Shown piece by piece: positions 1 through 8,587 of a DNA stretch of 64,000 nucleotides. Source of the stretch: Embleya hyalina. Lineage in GTDB: Bacteria > Actinomycetota > Actinomycetes > Streptomycetales > Streptomycetaceae. The notes under the pieces were generated by a model. It saw nothing but the letters and a program-made list of their open reading frames with translations. It was not told where the DNA came from and did no database searches. How positions within the stretch are numbered: the first letter of the stretch is position 1; each line of letters begins with the position of its first letter. The stretch spans positions 124,001 through 188,000 of the forward strand of contig NZ_BIFH01000016.1 of assembly GCF_003967355.1 (NCBI RefSeq), written 5' to 3'. The position numbers and the translations under genes were made by a program.

Positions 1-2
1 TG

Positions 3-326
3 CTGCCGAGCGGCACCGATACCGCGTACAGCCAGCACTCCCTGCACACCGACCCGCGCTTCTGCCGCCGGCCGGAGGCATTCTCCCCGGAGCGCTGGCT
101 CCCGGGCAGCGACTGGAAACCGCCGCGGCACTCCTTCGTGCCCTTCGGCGGTGGCCGGTTCAAGTGCATCGGCGACAACTTCGCCGTCGCCGAGATGATG
201 GCCACGCTGGTGGCGGTCGGCGGTTCGTGGCGCCTGACCCTGCGACCCGACACGCGGGTGCGAACATCCCTACGGGAGCCCATCCCCGGCCCGAGAGGAC
301 TGATGCTGGTTCCGGAGCCGATCTGA
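3..326 (+). CDS. Cytochrome P450, C-terminal fragment (5' end outside window)
   Basis: Only the last 107 codons are present; the gene enters from the left edge. The fragment carries the P450 'PERW' segment (after the meander) and then the haem-binding loop FGGGRFKCIG (residues about 49-58 of the fragment), which matches FxxGxxxCxG with the axial Cys thiolate. It ends with the usual beta-rich tail (PGPRGLMLVP). The family inserts one oxygen atom from O2 into a substrate using ferredoxin or reductase electrons. The substrate cannot be inferred from this tail. The stop codon is at 324-326. Confidence 0.93.
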   Translation: MPSGTDTAYSQHSLHTDPRFCRRPEAFSPERWLPGSDWKPPRHSFVPFGGGRFKCIGDNFAVAEMMATLVAVGGSWRLTLRPDTRVRTSLREPIPGPRGLMLVPEPI

Positions 327-382
327 CCCGCGCGTGGCGGCGGCTTCGCCGGTGCACGAACCGGCCACGCGGGGCCCGGCGT

Positions 383-1099
383 TCACCCGCCCGACGCCGG
401 GCCGCGCGCGTGGGCGAGCGCGCTGGGGGTCCGGCAGCCGACGATCGCCGGCGCCTCCCGGACGAGTTCGTCGTCGGTGAGCGCCGCCACCATGAACAGG
501 GCGAAGTCCACCCGGCGGGTGCGGTCGCTGGCCAGCACCGGGTCGCCCACGTGCCGGCTCCACACGGGCAGGCCCTCGCTGTCCCCCTCCTTCAGGGTGC
601 TGCCGCGCACCACCGTCCATCGGGTGTCGCTGTCGAACACCCGCCGGCACGCCTCGACCTGGTCGTCGATCTCCACGGCCCGGACGAGCCTGCCCAGCAC
701 GGTGGCGATCCGCACGCCCAGGGTGAACATCCGCGAGTACCGGTCCTCGCCGTCGCGCGTGATGTGCCAACCGCAGGAGAAGACCAGGCGCGCGCCCGGT
801 CGGGCGTGGTCGAGCACCGCCTGCGCCGTGCCGGACGCGTACTGCCGCACACCCCACGGCACCAGCACCGTCAGCACCCCATCGCACCCCTCGACCGCAC
901 GCCGGATCACGTCCGGGTCGTTCGTGGGCCCGGGAACGACGGTCATCCTGCCGTCGAACGCGGCCAGTTTCGGCACACTCTGCTCCCGGCACACACCGAC
1001 CACCTCGTAGCCGCGCTCCAGGCACCGCCGAACCATGTACTGCCCGAGCTTGCCCGAGGCTCCGACGACGCAGACCTTCCTCATGCCTTCCGCACCCAT
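383..1099 (-). CDS. NAD(P)-binding atypical SDR / NmrA-like oxidoreductase
   Basis: The 238-residue protein has a Rossmann nucleotide-binding start, VVGASGKLGQ (GxxGxxG), about ten residues in. It lacks an obvious YxxxK catalytic pair, as in atypical SDR/NmrA-type proteins that act as reductases or as NAD(P)-sensing regulators. The start at 1099 has AAGGG seven bases upstream; the alternative ATG at 1084 has its SD too close. It is divergent from the TetR gene at 1194 and shares an operator-containing gap, so TetR control is likely. The substrate is unknown. Confidence 0.85.
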   Translation of the reverse strand: MGAEGMRKVCVVGASGKLGQYMVRRCLERGYEVVGVCREQSVPKLAAFDGRMTVVPGPTNDPDVIRRAVEGCDGVLTVLVPWGVRQYASGTAQAVLDHARPGARLVFSCGWHITRDGEDRYSRMFTLGVRIATVLGRLVRAVEIDDQVEACRRVFDSDTRWTVVRGSTLKEGDSEGLPVWSRHVGDPVLASDRTRRVDFALFMVAALTDDELVREAPAIVGCRTPSALAHARGPASGG

Positions 1100-1135
1100 G
1101 GCGCAACCCTTCGTCGCAATGCCGACCTTATCTTG

Positions 1136-1153
1136 TAAGGCAAGTTAGCCTTA
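1136..1153. promoter_or_regulatory. Inverted-repeat operator between reductase and TetR gene
   Basis: TAAGGC (1136-1141) and GCCTTA (1148-1153) form a perfect 6-bp inverted repeat with a 6-nt spacer. It lies in the divergent gap, flanked by further TAAGG/CTTGT half-sites. This is the expected place for a TetR dimer to repress both genes. Confidence 0.65.
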
Positions 1154-1193
1154 TGTCGTAAGGTGGTCAACGGCAACGAACAAGGAGGGGTGC

Positions 1194-1895
1194 ATGACGG
1201 AGGCAGCCAGGCGACGCGGCGGCCGTTCGACCCGCACGCCGCTCAGTCGCGAGCGGGTGATCGCCACGGCGATGGCGGTGGCCGACGAGAAGGGCACGGC
1301 CGCCCTCACCATGCGCGCCATCGCCGAACCCCTGGGCGTCGAGGCGATGTCCCTCTACCACCACGTCGCGGGTCGCGAGGAGGTCCTGGACGGCATGGTG
1401 GACGCGGTCTTCGCCGAGATCGACCTACCGCCGCTCGGCACCGACTGGAAAGCCGCCATGCGCCACCGGGCGACCTCGGCCCGCACGGCGCTGCGCCGCC
1501 ACCCCTGGGCGGTGGCCCTCCTCGATTCCCGCGCCCACCCGGGCCCCGCGACCCTGCGTCACCACGACGCCGTCGTCGGCGCCCTGCGCACGGCGGGCTT
1601 CTCCGTCCCGATGACCGCGCACGCCGTCTCCCTGATCGACAGCTACGTGTACGGATACGTCATCCAGGAACTGAGCCTGCCGTTCGCCGGCACGGCGGAC
1701 CTGACCGAGATCACCGACGAATTCCTGCACGACCTCCCCGCCGACACCTACCCGCATCTGACCGAACTGGCCACGGAGTTGGCCCGAACCCCCGACTACG
1801 ACCCGGCCGGGGAATTCGCCTACGGCCTGACCCTGATCCTCGACGCCCTACACCCGACCGGCACTCGCCCCGCCGCCGGCATCGCCGACCAGTAG
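1194..1895 (+). CDS. TetR/AcrR family regulator (TetR_C-type)
   Basis: The 233-residue protein has an N-terminal HTH, with LTMRAIAEPLGVEAMSLYHHVAGREEVLDGM at about residues 38-68. The long ligand-binding half resembles the TetR class C-terminal domain (a VSLIDSYVYGYVIQE-type helix). AAGGAGG lies about five bases before the ATG. It is divergent from the reductase at 383-1099, its likely target. The last 48 bases overlap the 3' end of the convergent TetR gene at 1848. Confidence 0.93.
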   Translation: MTEAARRRGGRSTRTPLSRERVIATAMAVADEKGTAALTMRAIAEPLGVEAMSLYHHVAGREEVLDGMVDAVFAEIDLPPLGTDWKAAMRHRATSARTALRRHPWAVALLDSRAHPGPATLRHHDAVVGALRTAGFSVPMTAHAVSLIDSYVYGYVIQELSLPFAGTADLTEITDEFLHDLPADTYPHLTELATELARTPDYDPAGEFAYGLTLILDALHPTGTRPAAGIADQ

Positions 1896-2453
1896 CGGAA
1901 GAAAGATCTCGTCGACGATCTCTTCCAGGGCCCGGTCGGGGGCGGCGGCGAAGGTCGTCAGGAATTCGTGGCGCAGCAGGTCGAACGGGAGGGACTTGAT
2001 CCGCTCGGTGAGGCGGGCCGGGTCGATCTCGCCGCGGTCCACGGCTCGGGCGAAGAGGACGTCGACGGCCTCCTTGCGGCCGGTCACGAGCGGGTCGGTG
2101 ATGTCGCCGGGGCGGATTCCCGTCGCCTGGTAGTGGGCGGCCAGGTGCGCGATCACGATGGTGGCCAACTCGGCCCGGGTGCTGTTGATCTCGCGCATCA
2201 GGGTCAGCACGTCCTCGCGCAGGCTGCCCGTGTCGGGGATGGCCAGCCGGGCCTCCTTCATGGTGTGCGCGATGGCGGCCCGGACCAGTTCGTCGCGGTC
2301 CGACCAGCGGCGATACAGCACCGGCGGGCTGGTGCCGGCCCGCTTGACCACGGCGTCCACGGTGAATTTGGCGTAGCCGTGCAGGGTGAGTTCCGCCCAG
2401 GCCGCGTCCAGGAGCGCCTTCTCCAGTGCCGCCCCGCGGCGCCGCTCGGTCAT
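1848..2453 (-). CDS. TetR family regulator of the adjacent efflux pump
   Basis: About 201 residues with a TetR HTH (FTVDAVVKRAGTSPPVLYRRWSDRDELV) near the N-terminus and a TetR C-terminal domain ending in EEIVDEIFLPLL. I place the start at the ATG at 2453 because AGGAGG sits six bases upstream; a frame-open ATG at 2474 has no SD and lies against the operator. The gene is divergent from the DHA2 transporter at 2554, a typical repressor/efflux pair. The 3' end overlaps the convergent TetR gene by 48 bp. Confidence 0.92.
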   Translation of the reverse strand: MTERRRGAALEKALLDAAWAELTLHGYAKFTVDAVVKRAGTSPPVLYRRWSDRDELVRAAIAHTMKEARLAIPDTGSLREDVLTLMREINSTRAELATIVIAHLAAHYQATGIRPGDITDPLVTGRKEAVDVLFARAVDRGEIDPARLTERIKSLPFDLLRHEFLTTFAAAPDRALEEIVDEIFLPLLVGDAGGGASAGRV

Positions 2454-2476
2454 CCGCGACCTCCTCGTCCTCATTG

Positions 2477-2491
2477 GATAGGTTGCCTATC
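2477..2491. promoter_or_regulatory. TetR operator (GATAGG-N3-CCTATC)
   Basis: A perfect 6-bp inverted repeat, GATAGG TTG CCTATC, lies in the 100-bp divergent gap. Further related half-sites (CTTATC, AAGATAG) run towards the transporter start. It probably represses both divergent promoters. Confidence 0.7.
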
Positions 2492-2553
2492 TTATCGCGG
2501 CGCCCTACGCTGAGAATCGTAAGATAGAGGCCCTTTCTTAAGGAGCATCGTCC

Positions 2554-4059
2554 ATGACCGCCTCGGGCGCCCAGTCGCCACCCGCCGCCGACCCCACCGA
2601 TCCCACCGACCCCGCCGACCCCGACCGCATCGACCCCGCCCTGCGGCGGCTGACCTTCACCCTGATCATCGGCGCGCTCGCGGTCATGTTCGACGCCACG
2701 ATCATGAGCGTCGCCATCGACGACCTCGCCGGGCGGATGCACGCCTCGGTGTCCACCGTCCAGTGGGTGAGCACCGCCTACCTGCTGGCCCTGGCCACCG
2801 TGATGCCGGCCGTCGGCTGGCTCCAGGCGGCCCTGGGCGGCAAACGCCTGTGGATCGCGGCGCTGGGCGTGTTCTTCGTCGGCTCGCTGCTGTGTGCCGC
2901 GGCATGGAACGCGCCGAGCCTGATCGCCTTCCGGGTGGTCCAGGGCTTCGGCGGCGGCATCATGATGGTGCTGATGACCACGCTGATCATGCAGGCCGCC
3001 AAGGGCCGCAACATCGGCCGGGTGATGGCCTTGATCACCGTGCCCGCGGCCCTGGGACCGGTGCTCGGCCCGGTGCTCGGCGGGGTGATCCTGCACCTGG
3101 GCGACTGGCGCTGGATCTTCCTGTTCAACGTGCCCTTCTGCGTCGTCGGCGCCTTCCTCGCCGCCCGCGACCTGCCCCGGGACCGGCCCGTTTCCCGTCC
3201 CCGGCTCGACGTCGTCGGCATGCTGCTGCTCTCGCCCGGCGTCGCCGCCGTCATCTACGGCCTGTCCCGGATCGGCGGCTCGCGGGGGCCGGCCGACCCC
3301 GCGGTGTGGCTGCCCCTCCTCGCCGGACTCGCCCTCCTGCTCGGCTACGTCGGCTGGGCGCTGCGGCGCGGACCGCGCGCCCTGGTCGACATCCGCCTGT
3401 TCCGTCACCGCGCCCTGGCCTCGTCGTCGGTGCTGGTCTTCCTGTCCGGCGCGTCCCTGTACGGCACGATGCTGCTGTTGCCGCTGTACTGGCAGCAGGT
3501 ACGCGGTGCGGACGCGCTCGGCGCCGCGCTGCTCCTGATCCCGCAGGGGGTGGGCACCCTCGTCTCCCGCTCGCTCGCCGGGCGGTACATGGACCGCTTC
3601 GGTGCCCGCCCCGTCGCCGTCGTCGCGTGCGCCCTCGCCTGCGCGGCCACCCTGCCCTTCGCCTTCGTCACCGCCTCCACCGACAACGTCGTGCTGATGG
3701 CCGTGCTGTTCGTGCGCGGTGTCGGACTCGGTGGCGCGATGACCACGATCCTGGGCGCCGCCTACATCGGACTCGCGCCCGAGGAGATCCCGCAGGGCTC
3801 CGGCATCAGCCGCCTCGCCCAGCAGATCGGCGGCTCGGCGGGCACCGCGCTCCTCGTCATGATCCTGCAGCGCGCCTCCGCCGACGCCCACACGCCCGCC
3901 GCCCTGGCCTCGGGGTTCGGCGACGCCTTCCGGTGGGCCACCGCGTTCACCGCCGCCGCCGTCCCGCTGTGCCTGCTCCTGCCCGGCCGCCCCGCCGACC
4001 CGCCGGCGCGGGAGCCGGAACGGGACGCCGCGTCCGCCGGGGACTCCGCCGCGGTCTGA
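2554..4059 (+). CDS. MFS drug exporter, DHA2 (EmrB/QacA) type
   Basis: The 501-residue protein is hydrophobic throughout, with about 14 predicted membrane segments as in the DHA2 family. Seen motifs include an acidic residue in TM1 (MFDATIMSVAID), the antiporter motif C region (ALGPVLGPVLGGVI) and DWRWIFLFNVP. The N-terminus begins with a Pro/Asp/Thr repeat (DPTDPTDPADP). AAGGAG is eight bases before the ATG. Members exchange protons for hydrophobic drugs; the substrate is unknown. The divergent TetR gene and operator make it drug- or ligand-inducible. Confidence 0.93.
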   Translation: MTASGAQSPPAADPTDPTDPADPDRIDPALRRLTFTLIIGALAVMFDATIMSVAIDDLAGRMHASVSTVQWVSTAYLLALATVMPAVGWLQAALGGKRLWIAALGVFFVGSLLCAAAWNAPSLIAFRVVQGFGGGIMMVLMTTLIMQAAKGRNIGRVMALITVPAALGPVLGPVLGGVILHLGDWRWIFLFNVPFCVVGAFLAARDLPRDRPVSRPRLDVVGMLLLSPGVAAVIYGLSRIGGSRGPADPAVWLPLLAGLALLLGYVGWALRRGPRALVDIRLFRHRALASSSVLVFLSGASLYGTMLLLPLYWQQVRGADALGAALLLIPQGVGTLVSRSLAGRYMDRFGARPVAVVACALACAATLPFAFVTASTDNVVLMAVLFVRGVGLGGAMTTILGAAYIGLAPEEIPQGSGISRLAQQIGGSAGTALLVMILQRASADAHTPAALASGFGDAFRWATAFTAAAVPLCLLLPGRPADPPAREPERDAASAGDSAAV

Positions 4060-4132
4060 GCGATCCGTCCACCGACAAGCCCGGCTCGGGGAGGGCTCGG
4101 GACCGGCTCGGGGCGACCTCGAAGGCGCCGGG

Positions 4133-5713
4133 TCAGTGGGTGCCGGCCCAGCGGAGCCTGGCGGTGGCGAATCGCTCGGTGGCGGCGGCCGGTTCGTCCG
4201 TCTCGTGCGCGGCCCAGATCACGATGCCGTCGGGACGGACCAGCAGGCTCGGCCGGTCCGGGTCCGCGGTCGGATCGGCGACGTGCACGATCCGGTCGTC
4301 GAGCAGCCGGACCGCTTCCGCGAAGCGGCCGTCGGCCGTGCGGTCGACCAGGACGAAGCGGCCGTCGTGCGCGAAGTCGGCCAGGCGGCGGCCGGAGGTC
4401 AGGGGGACGTCGCCCACGATGGACCCGACGGGCGCGGCCGCGTCGTCCGCGACGTCGTAGTGCTGCATGATGCCCGAGGACAGGGCGACCATGCGGTTCG
4501 TCGCGCCCGGTACGGCGAACAGTTCGTCGCCGACGACTTTGCGCAGCTGTTCGGTGCGCTCGTCGCCGCGCATGAGGGCGACCTGGGCCCGGGTCCAGTC
4601 GAGCACCCAGTCGGCGATCGGGGCGCGCTCCGCGTGGTAGGTGTCCAGCAGTCCGGGCGGCGCCCAGCCCTGGACGGTCGCGGCCAGTTTCCATCCCAGG
4701 TTCACCGCGTCCCCGAAGCCGAGGTTCAGGCCCTGGGCGCTGAACGGCGAGTGCACGTGGGCGGCGTCGCCGGCGAAGAACACCCGGCCGCGGCGGTAGC
4801 GTTCGACCCGTCGGGCGTTGTCCGACCAGCGCGTCGCGCGGCCCTGTATCCCCTTCATGGTCACGTTCGTCCCGGTGACCTCGCGCACCGCCTCCTGGAG
4901 TTCGGCGAGGGAGACGGGCGCGTCGCGGTCCTCGGGTTGCGGACCGAAGCGGGCGACGAGGATGCGGCCGGCGATGGGGCCGTAGGCGTAGACGCCGGTG
5001 GGCGTCCAGTTCCACCCGTGTGCCAGACCGGTCGCGTCGAAGTCGGCGATGGCCTGATGGCCGACCAACTCCGGTGCGGTTCCGATGAATTCGACGCCGA
5101 GCTGCTTGCGGATCGCACTGCGTCCGCCGTCGGCCGCCACGACCCACTCGGCGATCCACTCGCCCGCGTCCGTGTCGACGACGACACGACCGTCGCCGTC
5201 GCCGAGCACGTCGCCGCGCACGCCCTCGACCGTGACACCCCGGTGGACGACGACCCCCAGCCGGGCGCAGCGCTCGGCGAGCAGCAGTTCCAGGTCGTAC
5301 TGTGGCACCGCGATCCCGCCCGCCACCGCCGTGTGCGAGGCCAGCACCGGGTCCGCCTGGTCGACCAGGTCGTTGCGGAACATGATGCCCGCGAAGTGGC
5401 CCATCACCGGAAAGCGCGGGGCGCCGTCCTCGAACGCGCCGACCAGTCCGCGGGTGACGGCGGTGCCGCCGCCGGCGGTGAACCGCCCCGCGGCGGCCAT
5501 CCGGCGGCGCTGGATCTCCTCCGCCGCCGGCAGCAGGCCGCGCCGGTCGAGGATCTCGGCGCTGGCCACGTTGATCGAGCCGGACTTGATGGTGGAGTCG
5601 GGCTCGGCGAGGCGTTCGAGCACGGTCACCCGTACGCCCTGGACGGCCAGTTCGGTGGCGAGCAGGAGCCCGGTGGGCCCGGCGCCGACGACGATCACAT
5701 CGCTCCGCTGCAT
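4133..5713 (-). CDS. FAD-dependent aromatic monooxygenase (PheA/TfdB class)
   Basis: The 526-residue flavoprotein hydroxylase has the dinucleotide fold GAGPTG at residues 10-15, a DG motif near 195, and the second FAD motif FAGDAAHVHSPFSAQGLN beginning at about 313. A C-terminal thioredoxin-like domain ends in RPDGIVIWAA. Architecture and length match phenol hydroxylase-like and rifampicin-monooxygenase-like enzymes acting on aromatic polyketides, phenols or antibiotics. AAGGGG precedes the ATG. It is divergent from the TetR gene at 5841 across a gap with repeated operators, so expression is likely induced by substrate. Detoxification or tailoring are both possible. Confidence 0.93.
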   Translation of the reverse strand: MQRSDVIVVGAGPTGLLLATELAVQGVRVTVLERLAEPDSTIKSGSINVASAEILDRRGLLPAAEEIQRRRMAAAGRFTAGGGTAVTRGLVGAFEDGAPRFPVMGHFAGIMFRNDLVDQADPVLASHTAVAGGIAVPQYDLELLLAERCARLGVVVHRGVTVEGVRGDVLGDGDGRVVVDTDAGEWIAEWVVAADGGRSAIRKQLGVEFIGTAPELVGHQAIADFDATGLAHGWNWTPTGVYAYGPIAGRILVARFGPQPEDRDAPVSLAELQEAVREVTGTNVTMKGIQGRATRWSDNARRVERYRRGRVFFAGDAAHVHSPFSAQGLNLGFGDAVNLGWKLAATVQGWAPPGLLDTYHAERAPIADWVLDWTRAQVALMRGDERTEQLRKVVGDELFAVPGATNRMVALSSGIMQHYDVADDAAAPVGSIVGDVPLTSGRRLADFAHDGRFVLVDRTADGRFAEAVRLLDDRIVHVADPTADPDRPSLLVRPDGIVIWAAHETDEPAAATERFATARLRWAGTH

Positions 5714-5740
5714 GGTGCACCCCTTAGACTGAGTCCGTGG

Positions 5741-5799
5741 ACTGACTCGGTAGCCTTACCCAGCATGTTTACCGAGTAGACTGACTCAGTAGCCTTACC
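5741..5799. promoter_or_regulatory. Tandem TetR operator, 20-bp direct repeats
   Basis: A 20-bp element occurs at 5741-5760 and again at 5780-5799 with one mismatch, offset 39 bp. Each contains ACTGACTC(A/G)GTAG followed by CCTTACC. Further CCGAGTA and CCGGTAAA partial copies run to about 5820. This covers both divergent promoters of the monooxygenase and TetR genes. Confidence 0.7.
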
Positions 5800-5840
5800 G
5801 AGTAAGCCTTACCCGGTAAATGTAACACGAGAGGTGGGGC

Positions 5841-6452
5841 ATGCCGAACCGAGGAGACCGAGGAGGCGCGAAAACACGCGCCCGGATCGCGGACGTCGCG
5901 ACGCGGATGTTCCTGGAGCGGGGCTTCGACGAGGTCACGGTCGCCCAGGTCGCGACCGCCGCCGGCGTCTCGAAGGTGACGGTTTTCTCGCACTTCGAGC
6001 GCAAGGAGGACCTCCTGCTCGACCGGCTTCCCGCCGCGATGGACACCCTGCGCACCGCGATCCGCGAGCGCGCCGAGGGCGTCGGCCCGGTACAGGCGTT
6101 CCGCACTCTCGCGGTCACCCTCGCGGAGCAGCGGCGCGCCCTGACCGGACTCGGTGACGGCGTGGAGCCGGTCCTGCGCACGGTCGCCGGCTCCCCCGCC
6201 CTCCTCGCCCGGCTCCGCGAATTCGAGCACGAGGTCGAGGCGGCACTGGCCGACGACCTGCGCGAGGATCCGCGCTTCACGGGCGACGCGGACCTGGTCG
6301 CGGCACTGATGGTGGCCGCCTACCGCACGGTCGCCGTGGACACCGCGCGGCGCCGGCTCGCCGGGGACGATCGTGCCGAGATCGTCGCCGCGCACCTCGA
6401 ACGACTCGACCGGGCGTTCGACGCGGTCGAGCACGGGGTCACGCCCGGCTGA
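5841..6452 (+). CDS. TetR family regulator of the monooxygenase
   Basis: The 203-residue protein has a clear HTH, VTVAQVATAAGVSKVTVFSHFERKEDLLLDR, at about residues 33-63 and a helical C-terminal domain. GAGAGG lies about six bases before the ATG. It is divergent from the FAD monooxygenase with repeated operators between them, so it is probably its local repressor. Confidence 0.93.
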   Translation: MPNRGDRGGAKTRARIADVATRMFLERGFDEVTVAQVATAAGVSKVTVFSHFERKEDLLLDRLPAAMDTLRTAIRERAEGVGPVQAFRTLAVTLAEQRRALTGLGDGVEPVLRTVAGSPALLARLREFEHEVEAALADDLREDPRFTGDADLVAALMVAAYRTVAVDTARRRLAGDDRAEIVAAHLERLDRAFDAVEHGVTPG

Positions 6453-6598
6453 CCCGGGGCGGGGCGCCGGCGCGAGCGCGGCCTACCGCGGCGCGACCAC
6501 GGGCCTACCGCCGCCACGGCCGGCCCGGGGCGTCGCACGGCTCCCGGGCCGCGCTCGGCTCGGACGGCGCGGGCGGATGGCCGCTCGTGCAGCGGCGT

Positions 6599-7243
6599 TC
6601 ACCCGCTCCGCCGCGCCAGCAGATACCCGCGTCGCGTCTGTGCCTCCTCCGGATAGTGCGCACGCTCCAACTGCGCCTCCACGGTGAAGCCCGCCGCGCT
6701 CAACTGCTCGACCACCGCCTCGATTTCGAGATAGTGGAAGTCCACGTCGACCTCCCGTCCCCACCACTCCGCCAGGTGCCGCACCTCGACGCCCAGGTGG
6801 AACGCCAGCAGCAGTCGCGCCCCGGGACGCAACACGCGGTGCAACTCGACGAAGGCGGGCCGCAGTTCACCGGCGTCGAGGTGGATGATCGAATAGAACG
6901 CGATCGCGGCGCCGAACTCGCCGTCGGACGCGGGCAGACGCAGGAAGTCGCCCTCGCGGAACTCCGCCTTCGGGTGCTCGCGCTCGGCGATGGCCACCAT
7001 GGCCGGCGAGAGGTCGATCCCGACCGCCCGCGCACCGCGCTCGGCGAGCCAGCCGGTGATGTGCCCGGGGCCGCAGCCCACGTCCGCCATCGGCGCGTCG
7101 GGATCGCTCTGCTCGATCAGCGCGCTCAACAGCGCGCGATCCAGCGGCTTGTGCGCGAGTTCGTCGCCGATCCGCACTCGATACTCCTGCGCCACGACGT
7201 CGTAGCTGCGCCGCACGCGACCGTGATCACTCGTAGTGGACAT
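6599..7243 (-). CDS. Class I SAM-dependent methyltransferase
   Basis: About 214 residues. Motif I is ADVGCGPGHITGWLAERG, followed by the acidic end of strand 2 (GIDLSPAMVAIA), a motif for strand 4 (GAAIAFYSIIHLD) and an LRPGARLLLAFH strand. This is a methyltransf_11/25-type small-molecule methyltransferase. I take the ATG at 7243; an in-frame ATG at 7255 adds four residues and neither has a good SD. Neighbours on both sides are on the opposite strand, so it is monocistronic. The acceptor is unknown. Confidence 0.9.
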   Translation of the reverse strand: MSTTSDHGRVRRSYDVVAQEYRVRIGDELAHKPLDRALLSALIEQSDPDAPMADVGCGPGHITGWLAERGARAVGIDLSPAMVAIAEREHPKAEFREGDFLRLPASDGEFGAAIAFYSIIHLDAGELRPAFVELHRVLRPGARLLLAFHLGVEVRHLAEWWGREVDVDFHYLEIEAVVEQLSAAGFTVEAQLERAHYPEEAQTRRGYLLARRSG

Positions 7244-7462
7244 GCCCGTCAGCATTCCACGCCGCCCGGAACCCCACGACCCGGTTTCTCCGGCCCACCG
7301 CGCGCTCGTCACCGCTGGTGGCACGTGGTGTTCCGGTGGCCCGACCTTCGCCGCGCCGACGCGATAATTCGGGTGCGGGGACTCACCCCGGCCGATCCGG
7401 ACCCACCCGCCGCCCGGTTCGCCGGCACGGACCACGGCGGGACGTACGCACGAAGGGGAATC

Positions 7463-8350
7463 GTGACCGAGGACGAGCCCGGCGGTACGCCCGCCGCCGA
7501 CCGCATCCTGACCCGACACGCGGCGCTGCTGGCCCGCCTGCTGCCCACCGACCCCCCGGCCGCGTTGACGGTGCGTCAGGGCCAGTTCCACCACGTGGTG
7601 ATGGGCGCGTCGCGGGTGGTCTGCCTCGCCCGCACCGACGCGGCCGAACGGCGACTGCCCCGGCGCGCCGCCCTGATCCGGCTGCTGGGCGGATTGTCGC
7701 TCGGCGTGCGCACTCCGCGGTTGCTGGACGCGGGCGAGGATCCGGGATACCTGCTGCTCGACCGGCTCCCGGGGGTGCCGCTCGCCCCGGACGCGGCCGT
7801 TCCCTCCGGCGCCGCCGCGCAGTACGCCGACCTGCTCACCGCGCTGACCCGGGCCGCCGCGCATCCCGAGGTGCGCGCGGCATTCGCGGCCGACAGGAGC
7901 GAAGTACCCGCGCCCACCGCGTGGTCCGTCTTCGCCGCCGACGTCCGCGCCGAGTTGTACCCCCTCATGTCGCCGACCGGCCGCGGCCGCGCCGACGCCG
8001 AACTCGGCGCCGTACAAGCCCTGTCCCCCGTGGTCTCCGCCCTGGTCCACGGTGACCTCGGCGGCGACAACCTGCTCTGGACGACCGTCGACGGCACGCC
8101 GCGGTTGAGCGGTGTCCTGGACTGGGACGAGGTCTCGCTCGGCGATCCGGCCGAGGACCTGGCCGCGATCGCCGCCACCCACGGCGACGCGCTCGTCGCG
8201 GACGTCCTGGACCGGATGGGCCGGCGCGACGCCGCCACCTCGACCCGAATCGCCGCGATCCGGGGCACGTTCGCGTTGCAGCAGGCGCTGTCCGCACTCC
8301 GCGACGGCGATCGTGACGAGTTGGCCGACGGGTTGAGCGCATACCGCTGA
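7463..8350 (+). CDS. Aminoglycoside phosphotransferase-family kinase
   Basis: The 295-residue kinase-like protein has the catalytic loop VHGDLGGDNLLW (HGDxxxxN) at about residue 195 and the metal-binding LDWDEVSLGDPAEDLA segment after it. These match APH(3')/choline-kinase-like enzymes. The N-lobe is degenerate, as usual in environmental members. The GTG at 7463 is chosen because GAAGGGGAA lies just upstream; the reading frame remains open further 5' but without coding character. It could phosphorylate an antibiotic or a metabolite; resistance is not established. Confidence 0.85.
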   Translation: MTEDEPGGTPAADRILTRHAALLARLLPTDPPAALTVRQGQFHHVVMGASRVVCLARTDAAERRLPRRAALIRLLGGLSLGVRTPRLLDAGEDPGYLLLDRLPGVPLAPDAAVPSGAAAQYADLLTALTRAAAHPEVRAAFAADRSEVPAPTAWSVFAADVRAELYPLMSPTGRGRADAELGAVQALSPVVSALVHGDLGGDNLLWTTVDGTPRLSGVLDWDEVSLGDPAEDLAAIAATHGDALVADVLDRMGRRDAATSTRIAAIRGTFALQQALSALRDGDRDELADGLSAYR

Positions 8351-8587
8351 CGCCCCGCCGGGCCGCGACCGCCGCGAAACCACGCGATGGTGGGGACTGG
8401 AAGCACGCGTCCCCCGTTCGGGGTGTACGCACGCCGCAGCGGTGCTTCCGCACTCGACTGTCGGTGACCGGTCGCGCTCTGTTGGGTTGATCCGGGCGCC
8501 GTCCAGCGTCCGCATCATGCGTCGCCCCCACCGCGCCTCGGCGTCGCGAGGCGACGTCCCGGGGGCGACACAGGGGGTTCGCAGGCC

